In this document: piece by piece, positions 42,707-51,912 of the stretch
How positions within the stretch are numbered: position 1 is the first letter of the stretch
How the letters are laid out: each line of letters opens with the position of its first letter
Assembly: GCA_964432155.1 (NCBI GenBank)
Contig: CAYSMF010000002.1
Span: 143,233-207,232, forward strand
From: UBA10438 sp964432155
GTDB taxonomy: Bacteria; Bacteroidota; Ignavibacteria; Kapaibacteriales; Kapaibacteriaceae
Direction of reading: 5' to 3'
Length of the DNA stretch: 64,000 bases
The notes under the pieces: generated by a model
Database searches by the model: none
What the model saw: the letters and a program-made list of their open reading frames with translations, nothing else
What the model was told of the DNA's origin: nothing
Program-made: the position numbers and the translations under genes

Positions 42707-44479
42707 TTACTGTGGTTTCAGGACATGTGATTCATACACAACACCGACGGGATCTGGCGACGATGCCTTGCCAAGGACGAGTCCATGGTAGGCATTAAGA
42801 AGCTCGTACGACATTCCATTGAATTGCTGTACGTGCGCTGCGATATCGGCAAAGACATCCGAGCTCGATGTGTAGTTCCACGTTGCACCAAGCTGCTGCG
42901 CGATGCTCCGCAGGATTTGCCATGCTGGACGGCAGTTACGCTGCTCCCCTTGCGACCAACGGTCGTTCGGTGCACCGAACTTGTCCCAACGGCTCATCTT
43001 CATGCCCATCGAACGAAGGTTCTCCTTCGTCACAACAGCTGGCTCGAAGCGCTGTACGCGATGGAGTGTGTTCGTGAACGTACCTTCTGATTCTGCCCAT
43101 GTAGACATCGGCAGGAACACATTTGCTTGCTTTGCTGTGACAGTATCGTGCGAGCCAATGACGATCAGTGTATCAACACTCGCTGAGGCATCAGCAAGGG
43201 ATGGATGTGCACTGAGATCTTCTGCCATCACGATAAGCGCCTTGACGTCTCCGCGCTTGATGCGATCAGCCATAGCATCAATGCCATGTCCGTCACCGCG
43301 CGGTGCGATGCCGACCGTGTGCGCGCCAATTGCGTTCGGGCTCTTGTCGTTGACACGCAAGAACTCGTCGCCAAAGGTGTGGTCGTTATGCTTGATGTAG
43401 TCGACGTTGCCCGTCTTGAGCACGTCGTGTGCAAGGCGTGCGAGCACGTAGTTGTCTTCGTTCGATGCATGGGCAGAACCAACAACGGCAATCTGCGAGC
43501 CCTTGAGGTTGCGCAGTGCAGAAGATGCTGCTTCAAGCGCTTCATCCCACGATGCAGCAGCGAGCTGTCCGTTCGTACGAACCATCGGACCGCTCAAGCG
43601 TGCTTCGTTGACAAGTGCTGGTGTCGTGAGACGACCCGTATCGCACATCCAGTACGTGTTGACATGCATGTTCGTACGTGGCTCTGTGCGGAGCACTTCG
43701 TTGTTCATCACGCCGATCTTGATGTTGCAACCACGGGCGCAACCTGGACAGATCGAATCGGTGAACGACATTTCCCATACGCGTGCCTTGAAGCGGAAGT
43801 CGATGCTCGTGAGCGCACCTACGGGGCAGATGTCGATCACATTCATCGAGTACTCGCTATCGAACGTCGTGTCTGGGAACGTGCGAATCGTCACCTTATC
43901 GCCACGCTGTACAAACGACAGAACTGGCTGCTTAGCAACTTCATCGGCGAATCGAATACAGCGTGAGCACGAGATGCAACGCTCGCCGTCGAACATGACG
44001 TTCGGGCCGAGCTCGACACGCTTTTCCTTGTGCGTCTTTTCTTCCGCGAACCGGCTCTTGCCCTTCGAGTGCATGAAGGCATACTCTTGGAGCTTACACT
44101 GGCCTGCTTCGTCGCAGATCGGACAGTCCAGCGGGTGGTTAATGAGCAGAAACTCCATGACGGCGTTTTGCGCGCCTTCCGTCTTCTGACTCGTCGTATC
44201 CACGATCATTCCGTCAGCTACAGGCGTCGCACATGCGATCTGCATCTTCGGGAACCAATTCACAACCGGAGCACCATCGTCGCCGTACATCAGCGATCCG
44301 TCGGTGTCCTTCTTGTGCGTGCCAACGTTGACGAGGCACATGCGGCAGTTCCCCGCTACGCTCAGCGCAGGGTGCCAACAGAAATGCGGGATGGTAATCC
44401 CGTTGTCGAGAGCGGCCTCAATAATGGTCTTGCCTGGGGCTGCCTCGATGATGCGACCGTCAATGATGATTTGGGGCAT
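42707..44479 (-). CDS. nuoG: NADH-quinone oxidoreductase subunit G (complex I)
   Basis: NuoG holds several iron-sulfur clusters of the peripheral arm. The 590-residue protein has the N1b [2Fe-2S] set (HFCWHPALSVAGNCRMC), the His-Cys3 N5 site (NHPLDCPICDEAGQC), the N4 set CISCSRCIRF...CPVGAL and a further CPGCARGCN, then a molybdopterin-oxidoreductase-like domain without cofactor. It is shorter than the E. coli form (about 900) but like many others. nuoE and nuoF are not adjacent. Confidence 0.95.
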   Translation of the reverse strand: MPQIIIDGRIIEAAPGKTIIEAALDNGITIPHFCWHPALSVAGNCRMCLVNVGTHKKDTDGSLMYGDDGAPVVNWFPKMQIACATPVADGMIVDTTSQKTEGAQNAVMEFLLINHPLDCPICDEAGQCKLQEYAFMHSKGKSRFAEEKTHKEKRVELGPNVMFDGERCISCSRCIRFADEVAKQPVLSFVQRGDKVTIRTFPDTTFDSEYSMNVIDICPVGALTSIDFRFKARVWEMSFTDSICPGCARGCNIKIGVMNNEVLRTEPRTNMHVNTYWMCDTGRLTTPALVNEARLSGPMVRTNGQLAAASWDEALEAASSALRNLKGSQIAVVGSAHASNEDNYVLARLAHDVLKTGNVDYIKHNDHTFGDEFLRVNDKSPNAIGAHTVGIAPRGDGHGIDAMADRIKRGDVKALIVMAEDLSAHPSLADASASVDTLIVIGSHDTVTAKQANVFLPMSTWAESEGTFTNTLHRVQRFEPAVVTKENLRSMGMKMSRWDKFGAPNDRWSQGEQRNCRPAWQILRSIAQQLGATWNYTSSSDVFADIAAHVQQFNGMSYELLNAYHGLVLGKASSPDPVGVVYESHVLKPQ

Positions 44480-44525
44480 TGCTGTCCTTCCTGTTTCCGA
44501 TCGAACGCGTACGTCCTGAATCGAG

Positions 44526-44533
44526 CAAACATA
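44526..44533 (-). promoter_or_regulatory. nuoGHI promoter -7 box
   Basis: TATGTTTG on the minus strand, preceded by CG, 46 bases before the nuoG ATG. Confidence 0.55.
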
Positions 44534-44572
44534 CGAGAATTCAACGTCTTCCCAGCGTGGTCACCTGTTACC

Positions 44573-44580
44573 TATCTTCG
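44573..44580 (+). promoter_or_regulatory. Promoter -7 box of the outer-membrane barrel gene
   Basis: TATCTTCG (TAnnTTCG variant), 31 bases before ATG 44612, divergent from the nuo promoter. Confidence 0.4.
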
Positions 44581-44611
44581 AAGAATTGTTTCCGTAGCGA
44601 AGGATGGTACG

Positions 44612-45184
44612 ATGGTTCGGTTTCTGACAGTGGCGGCGTGCTGCATGGTGCTCAGTGTTGCGGCGTTTGCGCAAACATCACGCACCTATTTGCCGGCATC
44701 GTTGAGCTACCTCGTGCCTACGGGTCTCCTCGCGGATAGTCTGGGTGCCGCTCCTGGACTCGGCTTTTCCATCGGATACGAGGTCCAGCTGGATCGTCAT
44801 CACTGGCGCGCTGGCGTCCGCGGTACATGGATGCAGTCTGCCCTTGGTAAGGGGCTCGGAGGCGACTTCGCTGACTACATGACGATGTACTACCAGCTTC
44901 TCGCAACGATCCGCTACAGTGTATTCAAACATGGCTGGACGCCATACGCGCAAGCTGAGGGTGGCCTGGGTTTTTTGGCGCTCAATAAGGTCGTCAACAA
45001 CATGCCGATCCGACTCGACGAGGTATCGGCCGTACGCGGCTCCTACGGGGCATCACTGGGCGTGCTGATCCCTATCTCCGACGTGATGGATGTAGATGTA
45101 AGCGGACGGTACAGCTATGCAGCCATCGATGATGGATACGCGCTTCTCGGTGTGCATGCCGGCGTGAGTTACACCCTACGCTGA
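44612..45184 (+). CDS. Small outer-membrane beta-barrel protein
   Basis: From ATG 44612 (AAGGAT seven bases upstream) the product has 190 residues with a signal peptide ending AAFAQ and alternating strands such as GLGFSIGYEVQL, YQLLATIRYSVF and GSYGASLGVLIPIS, ending in an aromatic-poor VSYTLR. It looks like an eight-stranded OmpA/OmpW-like barrel. The long frame upstream is antisense to nuoG and rejected. Function unknown. Confidence 0.8.
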   Translation: MVRFLTVAACCMVLSVAAFAQTSRTYLPASLSYLVPTGLLADSLGAAPGLGFSIGYEVQLDRHHWRAGVRGTWMQSALGKGLGGDFADYMTMYYQLLATIRYSVFKHGWTPYAQAEGGLGFLALNKVVNNMPIRLDEVSAVRGSYGASLGVLIPISDVMDVDVSGRYSYAAIDDGYALLGVHAGVSYTLR

Positions 45185-46027
45185 TTATTCACTAGCGGGC
45201 TTCTGCTCTGAGCCGCACGAGCGGTCGAGCATGGAAATTGACGATTGCACACCGCTACGCGAGGCATGCGCGTGAATCTCAGGCTCGAGTTCTGCCTCGG
45301 CAATACGCCAGATGTTCTGACACGGGAACCGATTCTCGTACATGGCTCGTCCGATCACGACGCTGTCGACATTCCGCGGCACGCGTGACTGGAGTTCCCA
45401 GAGATGCTCGGGCGATGCAATGCCCCCTGCCATCGTGATGCGGAGCTTTGCTACGTCGGCAATACGAAGAATGGTATCGATGTCCTCACCGCTGAGATTC
45501 CCCTCCCAGTCGACCTCGGTATAGATAATGCGCTGTGCGCCTAGCGCTGCGACATGTCGGATGTAGACGTCGTCGGCAATGCGCTGTCCGTTCCCAACAT
45601 CAATCGCACCGTCGTGTCCGCGCACACTGAAGATCACGCGGCTCGGACCAAAGCTTCGAATCAGTGCAGCTGTTTCGTCGGGAGCGTTCCACGCTTCAAC
45701 GTTGATCGCGACACGATACACGCCAGCGTCAAGGAGCGCACGATACGCGTCGATCGACTGCTGACGGGAGATGAATTGAATGGGAACATCCACTGCACGC
45801 TGCATCTCGATCACCGACTGTGTATTACGTGGATCATACACGCCGCGAAGCGAATCAATGTCGGTTACGTGAATGCACTTGGCGTTCTCACGACGCCACA
45901 GTTGTGCCAACTCGACGGGATGATCGCTGATCTCAGAATACAACCGCTCTGTACCCTCGACACCACGAATACACCGCAAGGCATGCCCTTGGGTGAGATC
46001 GATCGCGGGAATGATCAACAGTTGCAT
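45185..46027 (-). CDS. HisA/HisF-like TIM-barrel protein, altered active site
   Basis: The 280 residues follow the HisA fold: IPAIDLTQGHALRCIRG at the start (Asp10 kept), HVTDIDSLRGVYDPRN, RIIYTEVDWEGNLSG and TMAGGIASPEHLW, VVIGRAMYENRF near the end. But the canonical catalytic S-L-D is missing (here FSVRGHDG), the TD of the later motif is TE (Glu171), and GGGIR is replaced by FISRQQS. It is not in a his operon; it follows ruvA by eight bases. Probably not a true ProFAR isomerase; a related sugar-phosphate or one-carbon isomerase is possible. Confidence 0.7.
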   Translation of the reverse strand: MQLLIIPAIDLTQGHALRCIRGVEGTERLYSEISDHPVELAQLWRRENAKCIHVTDIDSLRGVYDPRNTQSVIEMQRAVDVPIQFISRQQSIDAYRALLDAGVYRVAINVEAWNAPDETAALIRSFGPSRVIFSVRGHDGAIDVGNGQRIADDVYIRHVAALGAQRIIYTEVDWEGNLSGEDIDTILRIADVAKLRITMAGGIASPEHLWELQSRVPRNVDSVVIGRAMYENRFPCQNIWRIAEAELEPEIHAHASRSGVQSSISMLDRSCGSEQKPASE

Positions 46028-46035
46028 GGAGATGA

Positions 46036-46632
46036 TTAGCTCGTGAATTGAAGCGCTAGGCGAATCAACCGATCAGCCGAGTCGTGCGCTTCTGGATGTG
46101 AAGCGAGTGCGGCCTTGACGGACTTCTCTGCAGCTGCTCGCGTAAAGCCGAGAGCTTGCAGCGCAGAGATAGCATCTTCCACATGCTGCGTTGCACCACC
46201 TACGGTCTGCAACTGTGATCCTGGCACGATGTGCAGGAACTTGTCGCGAAGCTCGATAACAAGACGCTCGGCAGTTTTCTTTCCGATGCCCGGCAGACGC
46301 TGCAATGCAATCACGTTGCTCCCAACGATTGCCGCCTGGAGTTCTCCAATCGATGTGGCCGAAAGCATACCAAGCGCGATGCGTCCGCCGATTCCCTGAA
46401 TCGACGTGAGCAGTCGAAACGCGTCGCGTTCCGCAGTAGTTGCGAAGCCAAACAGACTCATCGCGTCCTCACGGACAACCATGATCGTGAATAACGTCAC
46501 GTTTTGTCCTACCGCAGGAACGACATCAGCTGTCGACAACGGCACGCTCACCGCATAGCCAACGCCATTGCAGTCAATAACGACGTCCATTCCTTGTGCG
46601 TGGGCAACGCGCCCTGTGAGTTGTGCAATCAT
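46036..46632 (-). CDS. ruvA: Holliday junction helicase subunit RuvA
   Basis: RuvA binds four-way junctions and loads the RuvB motor. From ATG 46632 the 198 residues show the OB-fold start MIAQLTGRV, FGFATTAERDAFRLLTSIQGIG (HhH1, in part), LQRLPGIGKKTAERLVIELRDK (HhH2, in part) and the flexible C-terminal RuvB-binding domain. Upstream codons in frame belong to the divergent gene region. ruvC lies 45 kb away in this window. Confidence 0.95.
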   Translation of the reverse strand: MIAQLTGRVAHAQGMDVVIDCNGVGYAVSVPLSTADVVPAVGQNVTLFTIMVVREDAMSLFGFATTAERDAFRLLTSIQGIGGRIALGMLSATSIGELQAAIVGSNVIALQRLPGIGKKTAERLVIELRDKFLHIVPGSQLQTVGGATQHVEDAISALQALGFTRAAAEKSVKAALASHPEAHDSADRLIRLALQFTS

Positions 46633-46638
46633 GGTGCG

Positions 46639-46646
46639 CAAATATC
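46639..46646 (-). promoter_or_regulatory. Possible ruvA promoter -7 box, six bases before the ATG
   Basis: GATATTTG on the minus strand, one mismatch to TAnnTTTG, six bases before the ruvA ATG; leaderless start possible. Confidence 0.4.
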
Positions 46647-46657
46647 GGGAGGTTCCG

Positions 46658-47011
46658 ATGAACAAGGTATCCATTGGACGTGAAGCCGAACAAATAGCTG
46701 CTGAATACCTTCGCGATCACGGCTACAACATCCTCGACCAGAACTACACGTTCAAACACATGGGCGAGCTCGATATCGTTGCAGAGATCGACGCAACTAT
46801 CGTCATTGTCGAGGTTCGCTTCCGTCGCTCCCGCAACTATGGGAGTCCCGAGGGCTCCCTCACTCCACGAAAACTCCGGACCATCCGACGCGTCGCGCAA
46901 GCATGGTTGGCACACCATCGACGCCTCTCCTGCGCCGTCAGATTCGATGTCATTGCCGTTGAGCTCATTGATGGCGACACGCAGATCCGACACCACCGCA
47001 ACGCCTTCTAG
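46658..47011 (+). CDS. yraN: YraN-family (UPF0102) endonuclease-like protein
   Basis: The 117-residue protein has the restriction-endonuclease-like core of UPF0102: GREAEQIAAEYLRDHGYNILDQNY, GELDIVAEID and VIVEVRFRRS (usually VEVK). ATG 46658 follows GGGAGG with a five-base gap, a textbook ribosome site; a longer frame upstream overlaps ruvA and is rejected. Cellular role not established. Confidence 0.9.
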   Translation: MNKVSIGREAEQIAAEYLRDHGYNILDQNYTFKHMGELDIVAEIDATIVIVEVRFRRSRNYGSPEGSLTPRKLRTIRRVAQAWLAHHRRLSCAVRFDVIAVELIDGDTQIRHHRNAF

Positions 47012-47039
47012 ACCGTGATGCGGGAATCATCGCAGGGCG

Positions 47040-47047
47040 TATCTTCG
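47040..47047 (+). promoter_or_regulatory. Possible permease operon promoter -7 box
   Basis: TATCTTCG (TAnnTTCG variant) six bases before ATG 47054, preceded by CG. Confidence 0.35.
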
Positions 47048-47053
47048 CCTTCT

Positions 47054-48136
47054 ATGTGGCAATATCTCCTCAAACGTGTGGTGCTGTTCATCCCCACACT
47101 GTTCATTATCACGCTGATCTCTTTCGGCGTGAGCCGTCTGGCTCCCGGCGACCCAGCTGCTGCGAAGGTTGGACAAGGATCCGAGGGTGGCATGCGTGGC
47201 AATAGCACGCTTAACGACAAGAGCGCACAGCTCCTGCGTGAACAATGGCACCTCGATAAGCCCATCTGGCAGCAATACGTGATCTGGACAGGGGGCCTCC
47301 TCTGCTTCGACATGTCGAAGGTCTTCACCGGAGGCACCACCCAGTGGTCTGCCGCAACATGGACAGGACGTCCGGACTTTGGGCGGTCGTTTCAAGACAA
47401 CCGACCGGTCTTCGATAAAATGGTTGAGCGCGTTCCGGTGACGCTCGCAATGAATCTCATCGCCATCATCATTGCCTACCTCATCGCCGTCCCACTCGGC
47501 GTGTACAGCGCAACACATCCAGGTACGCTCGCAGACCGTACATCGACGTTTATCCTGTTTGCGCTGTATTCACTGCCCGTGTTCTGGATCGGAACACTTG
47601 CGCTGACCTTCTTCGCGAATCCTGAGTTCGTATCAATCTTTCCATCGAGCGGTTTGCGCTCGCCGAGCTTCTCCACATCGTGGCCCTTCTGGAAGAAGTG
47701 GCTCGATTACGCATGGCACCTTGCACTTCCGATGATCGTGTACGTCTACGCCGACTTCGCCTTCATTTCGCGACAAATGCGTTCGTCGATGTTGGAAGTT
47801 ATTCGTCAGGATTACGTGCGTACAGCACGTGCAAAGGGACTCTCGGAGCGCTCGGTCATCTACCGTCATGCACTACGCAATGCGCTTATCCCACTCATTA
47901 CACTCGTAGCAGCACTGATCCCAAACCTCATCGGAGGTTCGGTGATTATCGAGTCGATCTTCTCACTGCCGGGAATGGGCGAACTCTCCTTCAAGGGGCT
48001 TGTTGCGCGCGACTATCCAATGATCATGGCCGTGTTTACGGTTTCAGCAGTGCTGACACTTGTTGGTATGCTGGTGGCAGACGTTCTCTATAGCATTGCT
48101 GACCCACGCATCTCGTACGGACGAAAGGCATCATGA
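47054..48136 (+). CDS. Peptide ABC transporter permease (DppB/OppB type)
   Basis: This is one of two membrane subunits of a di/oligopeptide importer. I use ATG 47054 (360 residues) because MWQYLLKRVVLFIPTLFIITL is the usual DppB start (20 residues shown or fewer per motif); GTG 47015 would add 13 residues. About six membrane segments, a large periplasmic loop (50-140), and the ATPase-contact loop DYVRTARAKGLSERSVIYRHALRNAL (in part). No ATPase or binding protein is nearby. It overlaps the next gene by four bases. Confidence 0.9.
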   Translation: MWQYLLKRVVLFIPTLFIITLISFGVSRLAPGDPAAAKVGQGSEGGMRGNSTLNDKSAQLLREQWHLDKPIWQQYVIWTGGLLCFDMSKVFTGGTTQWSAATWTGRPDFGRSFQDNRPVFDKMVERVPVTLAMNLIAIIIAYLIAVPLGVYSATHPGTLADRTSTFILFALYSLPVFWIGTLALTFFANPEFVSIFPSSGLRSPSFSTSWPFWKKWLDYAWHLALPMIVYVYADFAFISRQMRSSMLEVIRQDYVRTARAKGLSERSVIYRHALRNALIPLITLVAALIPNLIGGSVIIESIFSLPGMGELSFKGLVARDYPMIMAVFTVSAVLTLVGMLVADVLYSIADPRISYGRKAS

Positions 48137-49155
48137 TGAGTACAGAAGGTGAAAGCTACGGCGCCTTTGTACGGCGTCAATTCCGCAAGAGTGCGTTTGG
48201 GATGATCAGCGTGTGGGTCGTTGGTGTGATTGCCGTTGTTGCAATCTTCGCCGACATCCTGGCGAACGATAAACCAATCATGTGTTCATTGCGCGGCGAG
48301 GTATCATTCCCTGTTGTGAAAGAGATTGGCGTCTCGCTTGGTGTTACCCAATGGAACGCTGAGTTTGCCACGGCCGACTGGAAAGCGCTTCCGTACGACT
48401 GGGCAGTGTTTCCTCCAATCCCCTATGCACCGGGTAGCACAGACAAGCGTCTGGTGACGCTCGCTGAGCGCGCACCTTCCGGAGCTCACTGGCTCGGCAC
48501 AGACCACCTCGGACGTGATGTACTGGCAGGATTGATTCATGGTTCACGCTACGCACTCAGCATCGGCTTCGTTGCTATGTCTATTGCGCTTGCCATCGGC
48601 ATCGTGCTCGGTGCACTTGCCGGATACTTTGGTGGCGGAATCGATATCCTGATCTCTCGTCTGATCGAAATCGTTATCACATTCCCACGGTTCTTCCTGA
48701 TCATCACCATCGTTGCACTCGTCGAATCGGGCACGCTGTGGTTGATCATGGCCTTGATCGGATTAACTGGCTGGACGTCGATCGCGCGTTTCATGCGCGG
48801 CGAGGTCCTGCGTGTTCGGAATCTTGATTATGTAAGTGCGGCAACAGCACTTGGATACTCAACGCCACGCATCATCTTCCGTCATGTAATGCCCAATGCA
48901 ATCGCACCCGTCCTGATCTATGCAGCGTTCGGCATTGTGAGCGCCATTCTGTTCGAGAGCGCGCTGTCCTTCCTCGGATTCGGCGTACCACCGACGGTGG
49001 TTACGTGGGGCAGTGTGTTGCACCATGCACGATCAAGCACGTATTCCTGGTGGCTTGCAATCTTCCCTGGCGCGATGATCTTCATCACCGTGAGTGCGTT
49101 CAACCTTATCGGCGATGCGCTGCGCGATGCGACTGACCCGCGTCTGCGTTCATAA
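48133..49155 (+). CDS. Peptide ABC transporter permease (DppC/OppC type)
   Basis: Second permease of the pair, 340 residues: an N-terminal membrane segment, a long periplasmic insert (about 50-125) before HWLGTDHLGRDVLAGLIHGSR, five more membrane segments, and the EAA loop with YVSAATALGYSTPRIIFRHVMPNA (in part). Its ATG overlaps the dppB-like stop (ATGA). The partner ATPases and solute-binding protein must be elsewhere. Confidence 0.92.
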   Translation: MMSTEGESYGAFVRRQFRKSAFGMISVWVVGVIAVVAIFADILANDKPIMCSLRGEVSFPVVKEIGVSLGVTQWNAEFATADWKALPYDWAVFPPIPYAPGSTDKRLVTLAERAPSGAHWLGTDHLGRDVLAGLIHGSRYALSIGFVAMSIALAIGIVLGALAGYFGGGIDILISRLIEIVITFPRFFLIITIVALVESGTLWLIMALIGLTGWTSIARFMRGEVLRVRNLDYVSAATALGYSTPRIIFRHVMPNAIAPVLIYAAFGIVSAILFESALSFLGFGVPPTVVTWGSVLHHARSSTYSWWLAIFPGAMIFITVSAFNLIGDALRDATDPRLRS

Positions 49156-49165
49156 CATGCGGTGA

Positions 49166-49807
49166 TTACGGCGCCAGACGTTCAGTAACCCATCCGCTGT
49201 CACTTCGACGGTAGCGAATGCGATCGTGCATCCGTGAAGGACGTCCCTGCCAAAACTCAATGCGCAGCGGTGTTAGCCGGTAACCTCCCCACGTTGGCGG
49301 CAACGGGATCTCTCCGTCAGCAAACTGCTGCTGCATCGCCGTAAAGGACTGCTCAAGCTCTTCGCGTGATGCAACGACGGTACTCTGATGAGATGCCCAT
49401 GCTCCAAGCTGACTTTCACGTGGACGTGAATGGAAGTACGCTTCGGATTCTTCGCGAGAGACGCGCTCGACGGTACCTGATATGCGAATTTGACGCTCGA
49501 GTTCTGGCCAGAAGAACAGTAATGCTGCAACAGGATTCTGTTCCAGACACTGCCCCTTTTCACTCGCGTAGTTCGTGTACCACACGAAGCCCGTTTCATC
49601 AATACCCTTGAGCAGCACTGTGCGCGCCGAGGGCACGCCGTGCGCATCGGCAGTGGCGAGTGTCATTGCTGTTGGCTCGGGCAATTGCGCAGCGAGCGCT
49701 TCATCAAACCATGCACGGAATTGCTGCAATGGATCAGCATGAACTGATGCTTCAGTGAGTTCCTCGCGCTTGTATTCTTTGCGAAGCGATGCGATGTCGT
49801 GTTGCAT
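49166..49807 (-). CDS. pdxH: Pyridoxamine 5'-phosphate oxidase
   Basis: PdxH uses FMN and oxygen to make pyridoxal phosphate. The 213 residues have LRKEYKREELTEASV, VPSARTVLLKGIDETGFVWYTNY (in part), LFFWPELERQIRISGTVE, YFHSRPRESQLGAWAS and the C-terminal IEFWQGRPSRMHDRIRY, all family motifs. Length typical. It lies six bases after the M1 peptidase gene. The PLP it makes serves the aminotransferase at 33.9 kb among others. Confidence 0.96.
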   Translation of the reverse strand: MQHDIASLRKEYKREELTEASVHADPLQQFRAWFDEALAAQLPEPTAMTLATADAHGVPSARTVLLKGIDETGFVWYTNYASEKGQCLEQNPVAALLFFWPELERQIRISGTVERVSREESEAYFHSRPRESQLGAWASHQSTVVASREELEQSFTAMQQQFADGEIPLPPTWGGYRLTPLRIEFWQGRPSRMHDRIRYRRSDSGWVTERLAP

Positions 49808-49813
49808 AGACGT

Positions 49814-51871
49814 TTACCGACCAGTAACGATGAATGGAAGGTGAATGTCCGATCGACCATCAGCGGTGGTGAGGACGTATGTGCCTGGCAGGATCTGTGA
49901 CGTATTCATGTGCGATACTCCTGATGGAAGCTCCAGTGTTGCAACCACTTCTCCCGTCACGGAGACGACACGCATGTTCACACTTCCATCGAACGACGAC
50001 ATGACGCGCAACGGCTGTCCTTGCGTGACAGGATGCGGACCAAGAACGCGCATCCGCATTGATTCGCGCTCATCACCGTTAACCGATACAACCGACGATT
50101 GCTTTTCACATAGGATGTCGTTGTCGGGATCAAGAACGAGTTCACGCGGAACCCAGCCAAGGTCGAGATCAATTGTCTGCGTACGCTGCGTCATCAGGAT
50201 CACGGTATCACGTGTCGTGCCCGGACCGAGAATGCGCACACGCACCGGCATGTGGAAGACGTCAGGCACGTTCGTCGCAGACTGTGTCTGCGAGATCGTC
50301 ACACGATACGCGTACTGGGCACCACCTGGCAACGGACGAATCACAGCATCGAAAATCGGATGTCCAGCCTTGACGAGCCACTGATGAAAAAAGGTCGACC
50401 ATGCGACGGGTGGATTCGGAATCTGTGATTCAAGAAACTCCATGAACTGGTAGGTCTGCGCCGAACTCTTTGCATAGGCTTTGATGTAAGCACGAAGAGC
50501 CGGGAAAAAGGCATCATCACCCACCATGCGTCGCATCATGTGATACACCCACGATGACTTGTAGTACGTCGTGTTCACATTGAAGATGATACCAATCGGG
50601 ATATCGTAGATCGGTGGCTCGAGCAGGCCCACCAGCATGTACTGTCCGCGCTTTGCCCAGAGGACATTCATGTACCCGGGATTGCCAGCATAATGCTCGG
50701 CCCAGAGCGCTTCACCCCATGTAGCACCGCCCTCGTTCAACCAGATATCCGCCCACGTTGCACACGTCACCTCATCACCAATCCACTGGTGCGCGACTTC
50801 GTGTGCGTATCCAAGCTCCTGATCCCCGACCAGCCAGCGGCGGTTAACAGTCGTCATGGATTGATGTTCCATACCACCGAACGGCACAGGGCTCACAGCA
50901 ACATGTCCGTAGGTTGAGTATGGATATCGACCGAAGAACTTCTCGAATGCCGTAAACATCTCGGGCACGTTCTGTACCGCGCGACGTGCATTGAATCGAG
51001 TTCCCTGATCATCCACATCAAAATGGTAATTACGAATTGGCATCGTCGTACCATCATCGCGCTTGTATTCTTGCATGTAGAGAACGTACGGTGCGGCGTT
51101 CACTGCAAACAGGTACGTCGCCATGATCTGATCATGACGCCATGTTTGCACTGATGCGGTATCTCCATCAGCGACACTATCGATCGGCACGCCGTTCGAA
51201 ACGGCTGTAAATCCGGATGGAACTCGCACATGTGCTGTGAAGTATGCCTTGTCGTCAGGTTGGTCATTACACGGGAACCAACGGCGTGCATCCTCGGGCT
51301 GCGAGAATGTGAAACCGCTCGCATACGGAACGTTGATTGCCTTTGCGTCTTCCTCAGCGAAGAGGTACAGCGCCGCGTCATCGCTACGATTCGCATAATG
51401 GATCACGACCTCAACATCTTGGCCTCGACGCAGCAGCGTAGGCAGTTCCATTGTCAATGAGCGCACGTTCTTGCGATGCGTGATGGCACGTCCATTAACA
51501 GTTACGGAATCGATTATCAGCGTGGTTGCATCGAATACGATTGCGGTGAGACTATCAGCACGCGCACGAACGACTGCCTTCACAATACCGGTTGCTTTGC
51601 GCTCGCCTCGCTTCGCGCGCGGTGTCTTGAGTGCGGAGTACCAATCAAGTGTAACGTCGTATGACTGCACGTCGATTGCCGTGTCGATCACTTTGCGCGG
51701 TATCACCTCGCCCATGAGGTGATGGCCATGCAGAGGGCGCAACGATGCCTCCAGCTTCTCATCAGTCACAAGCCATTCAAGAAACGACGGCTTGTCTTCC
51801 TGTGCATGCGCCACGACGCCTGCCATTGCAATACCGAGAGCGCATACGATTACGCGAAGCTTGTGCATCAT
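49814..51871 (-). CDS. Secreted M1-family metallopeptidase with T9SS sorting domain
   Basis: The 685-residue protein (ATG 51871) has a signal peptide ending VVAHAQ, an N-terminal beta domain, the zinc site HEVAHQWIGDE with the third ligand Glu in WLNEGGATW, FGGMEHQSMTTV (GxMEN-like exopeptidase loop, here MEHQ), and a C-terminal type A T9SS domain (MRVVSVTGEVVATLELP, ending GTYVLTTADGRSDIH). Probably an outer-surface or secreted peptidase. GAMEN is altered to GGMEH, so exopeptidase activity is not certain. Confidence 0.9.
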   Translation of the reverse strand: MMHKLRVIVCALGIAMAGVVAHAQEDKPSFLEWLVTDEKLEASLRPLHGHHLMGEVIPRKVIDTAIDVQSYDVTLDWYSALKTPRAKRGERKATGIVKAVVRARADSLTAIVFDATTLIIDSVTVNGRAITHRKNVRSLTMELPTLLRRGQDVEVVIHYANRSDDAALYLFAEEDAKAINVPYASGFTFSQPEDARRWFPCNDQPDDKAYFTAHVRVPSGFTAVSNGVPIDSVADGDTASVQTWRHDQIMATYLFAVNAAPYVLYMQEYKRDDGTTMPIRNYHFDVDDQGTRFNARRAVQNVPEMFTAFEKFFGRYPYSTYGHVAVSPVPFGGMEHQSMTTVNRRWLVGDQELGYAHEVAHQWIGDEVTCATWADIWLNEGGATWGEALWAEHYAGNPGYMNVLWAKRGQYMLVGLLEPPIYDIPIGIIFNVNTTYYKSSWVYHMMRRMVGDDAFFPALRAYIKAYAKSSAQTYQFMEFLESQIPNPPVAWSTFFHQWLVKAGHPIFDAVIRPLPGGAQYAYRVTISQTQSATNVPDVFHMPVRVRILGPGTTRDTVILMTQRTQTIDLDLGWVPRELVLDPDNDILCEKQSSVVSVNGDERESMRMRVLGPHPVTQGQPLRVMSSFDGSVNMRVVSVTGEVVATLELPSGVSHMNTSQILPGTYVLTTADGRSDIHLPFIVTGR

Positions 51872-51912
51872 GGTACCAATCGAATTGAGGACTGGGAAAT
51901 GTTCAGACGTTA

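Noticed and set aside
44030..44611. N-terminal extension of the outer-membrane barrel gene
   Set aside because: It is antisense to nuoG and crosses the divergent promoters; ATG 44612 has a ribosome site and starts a signal peptide.
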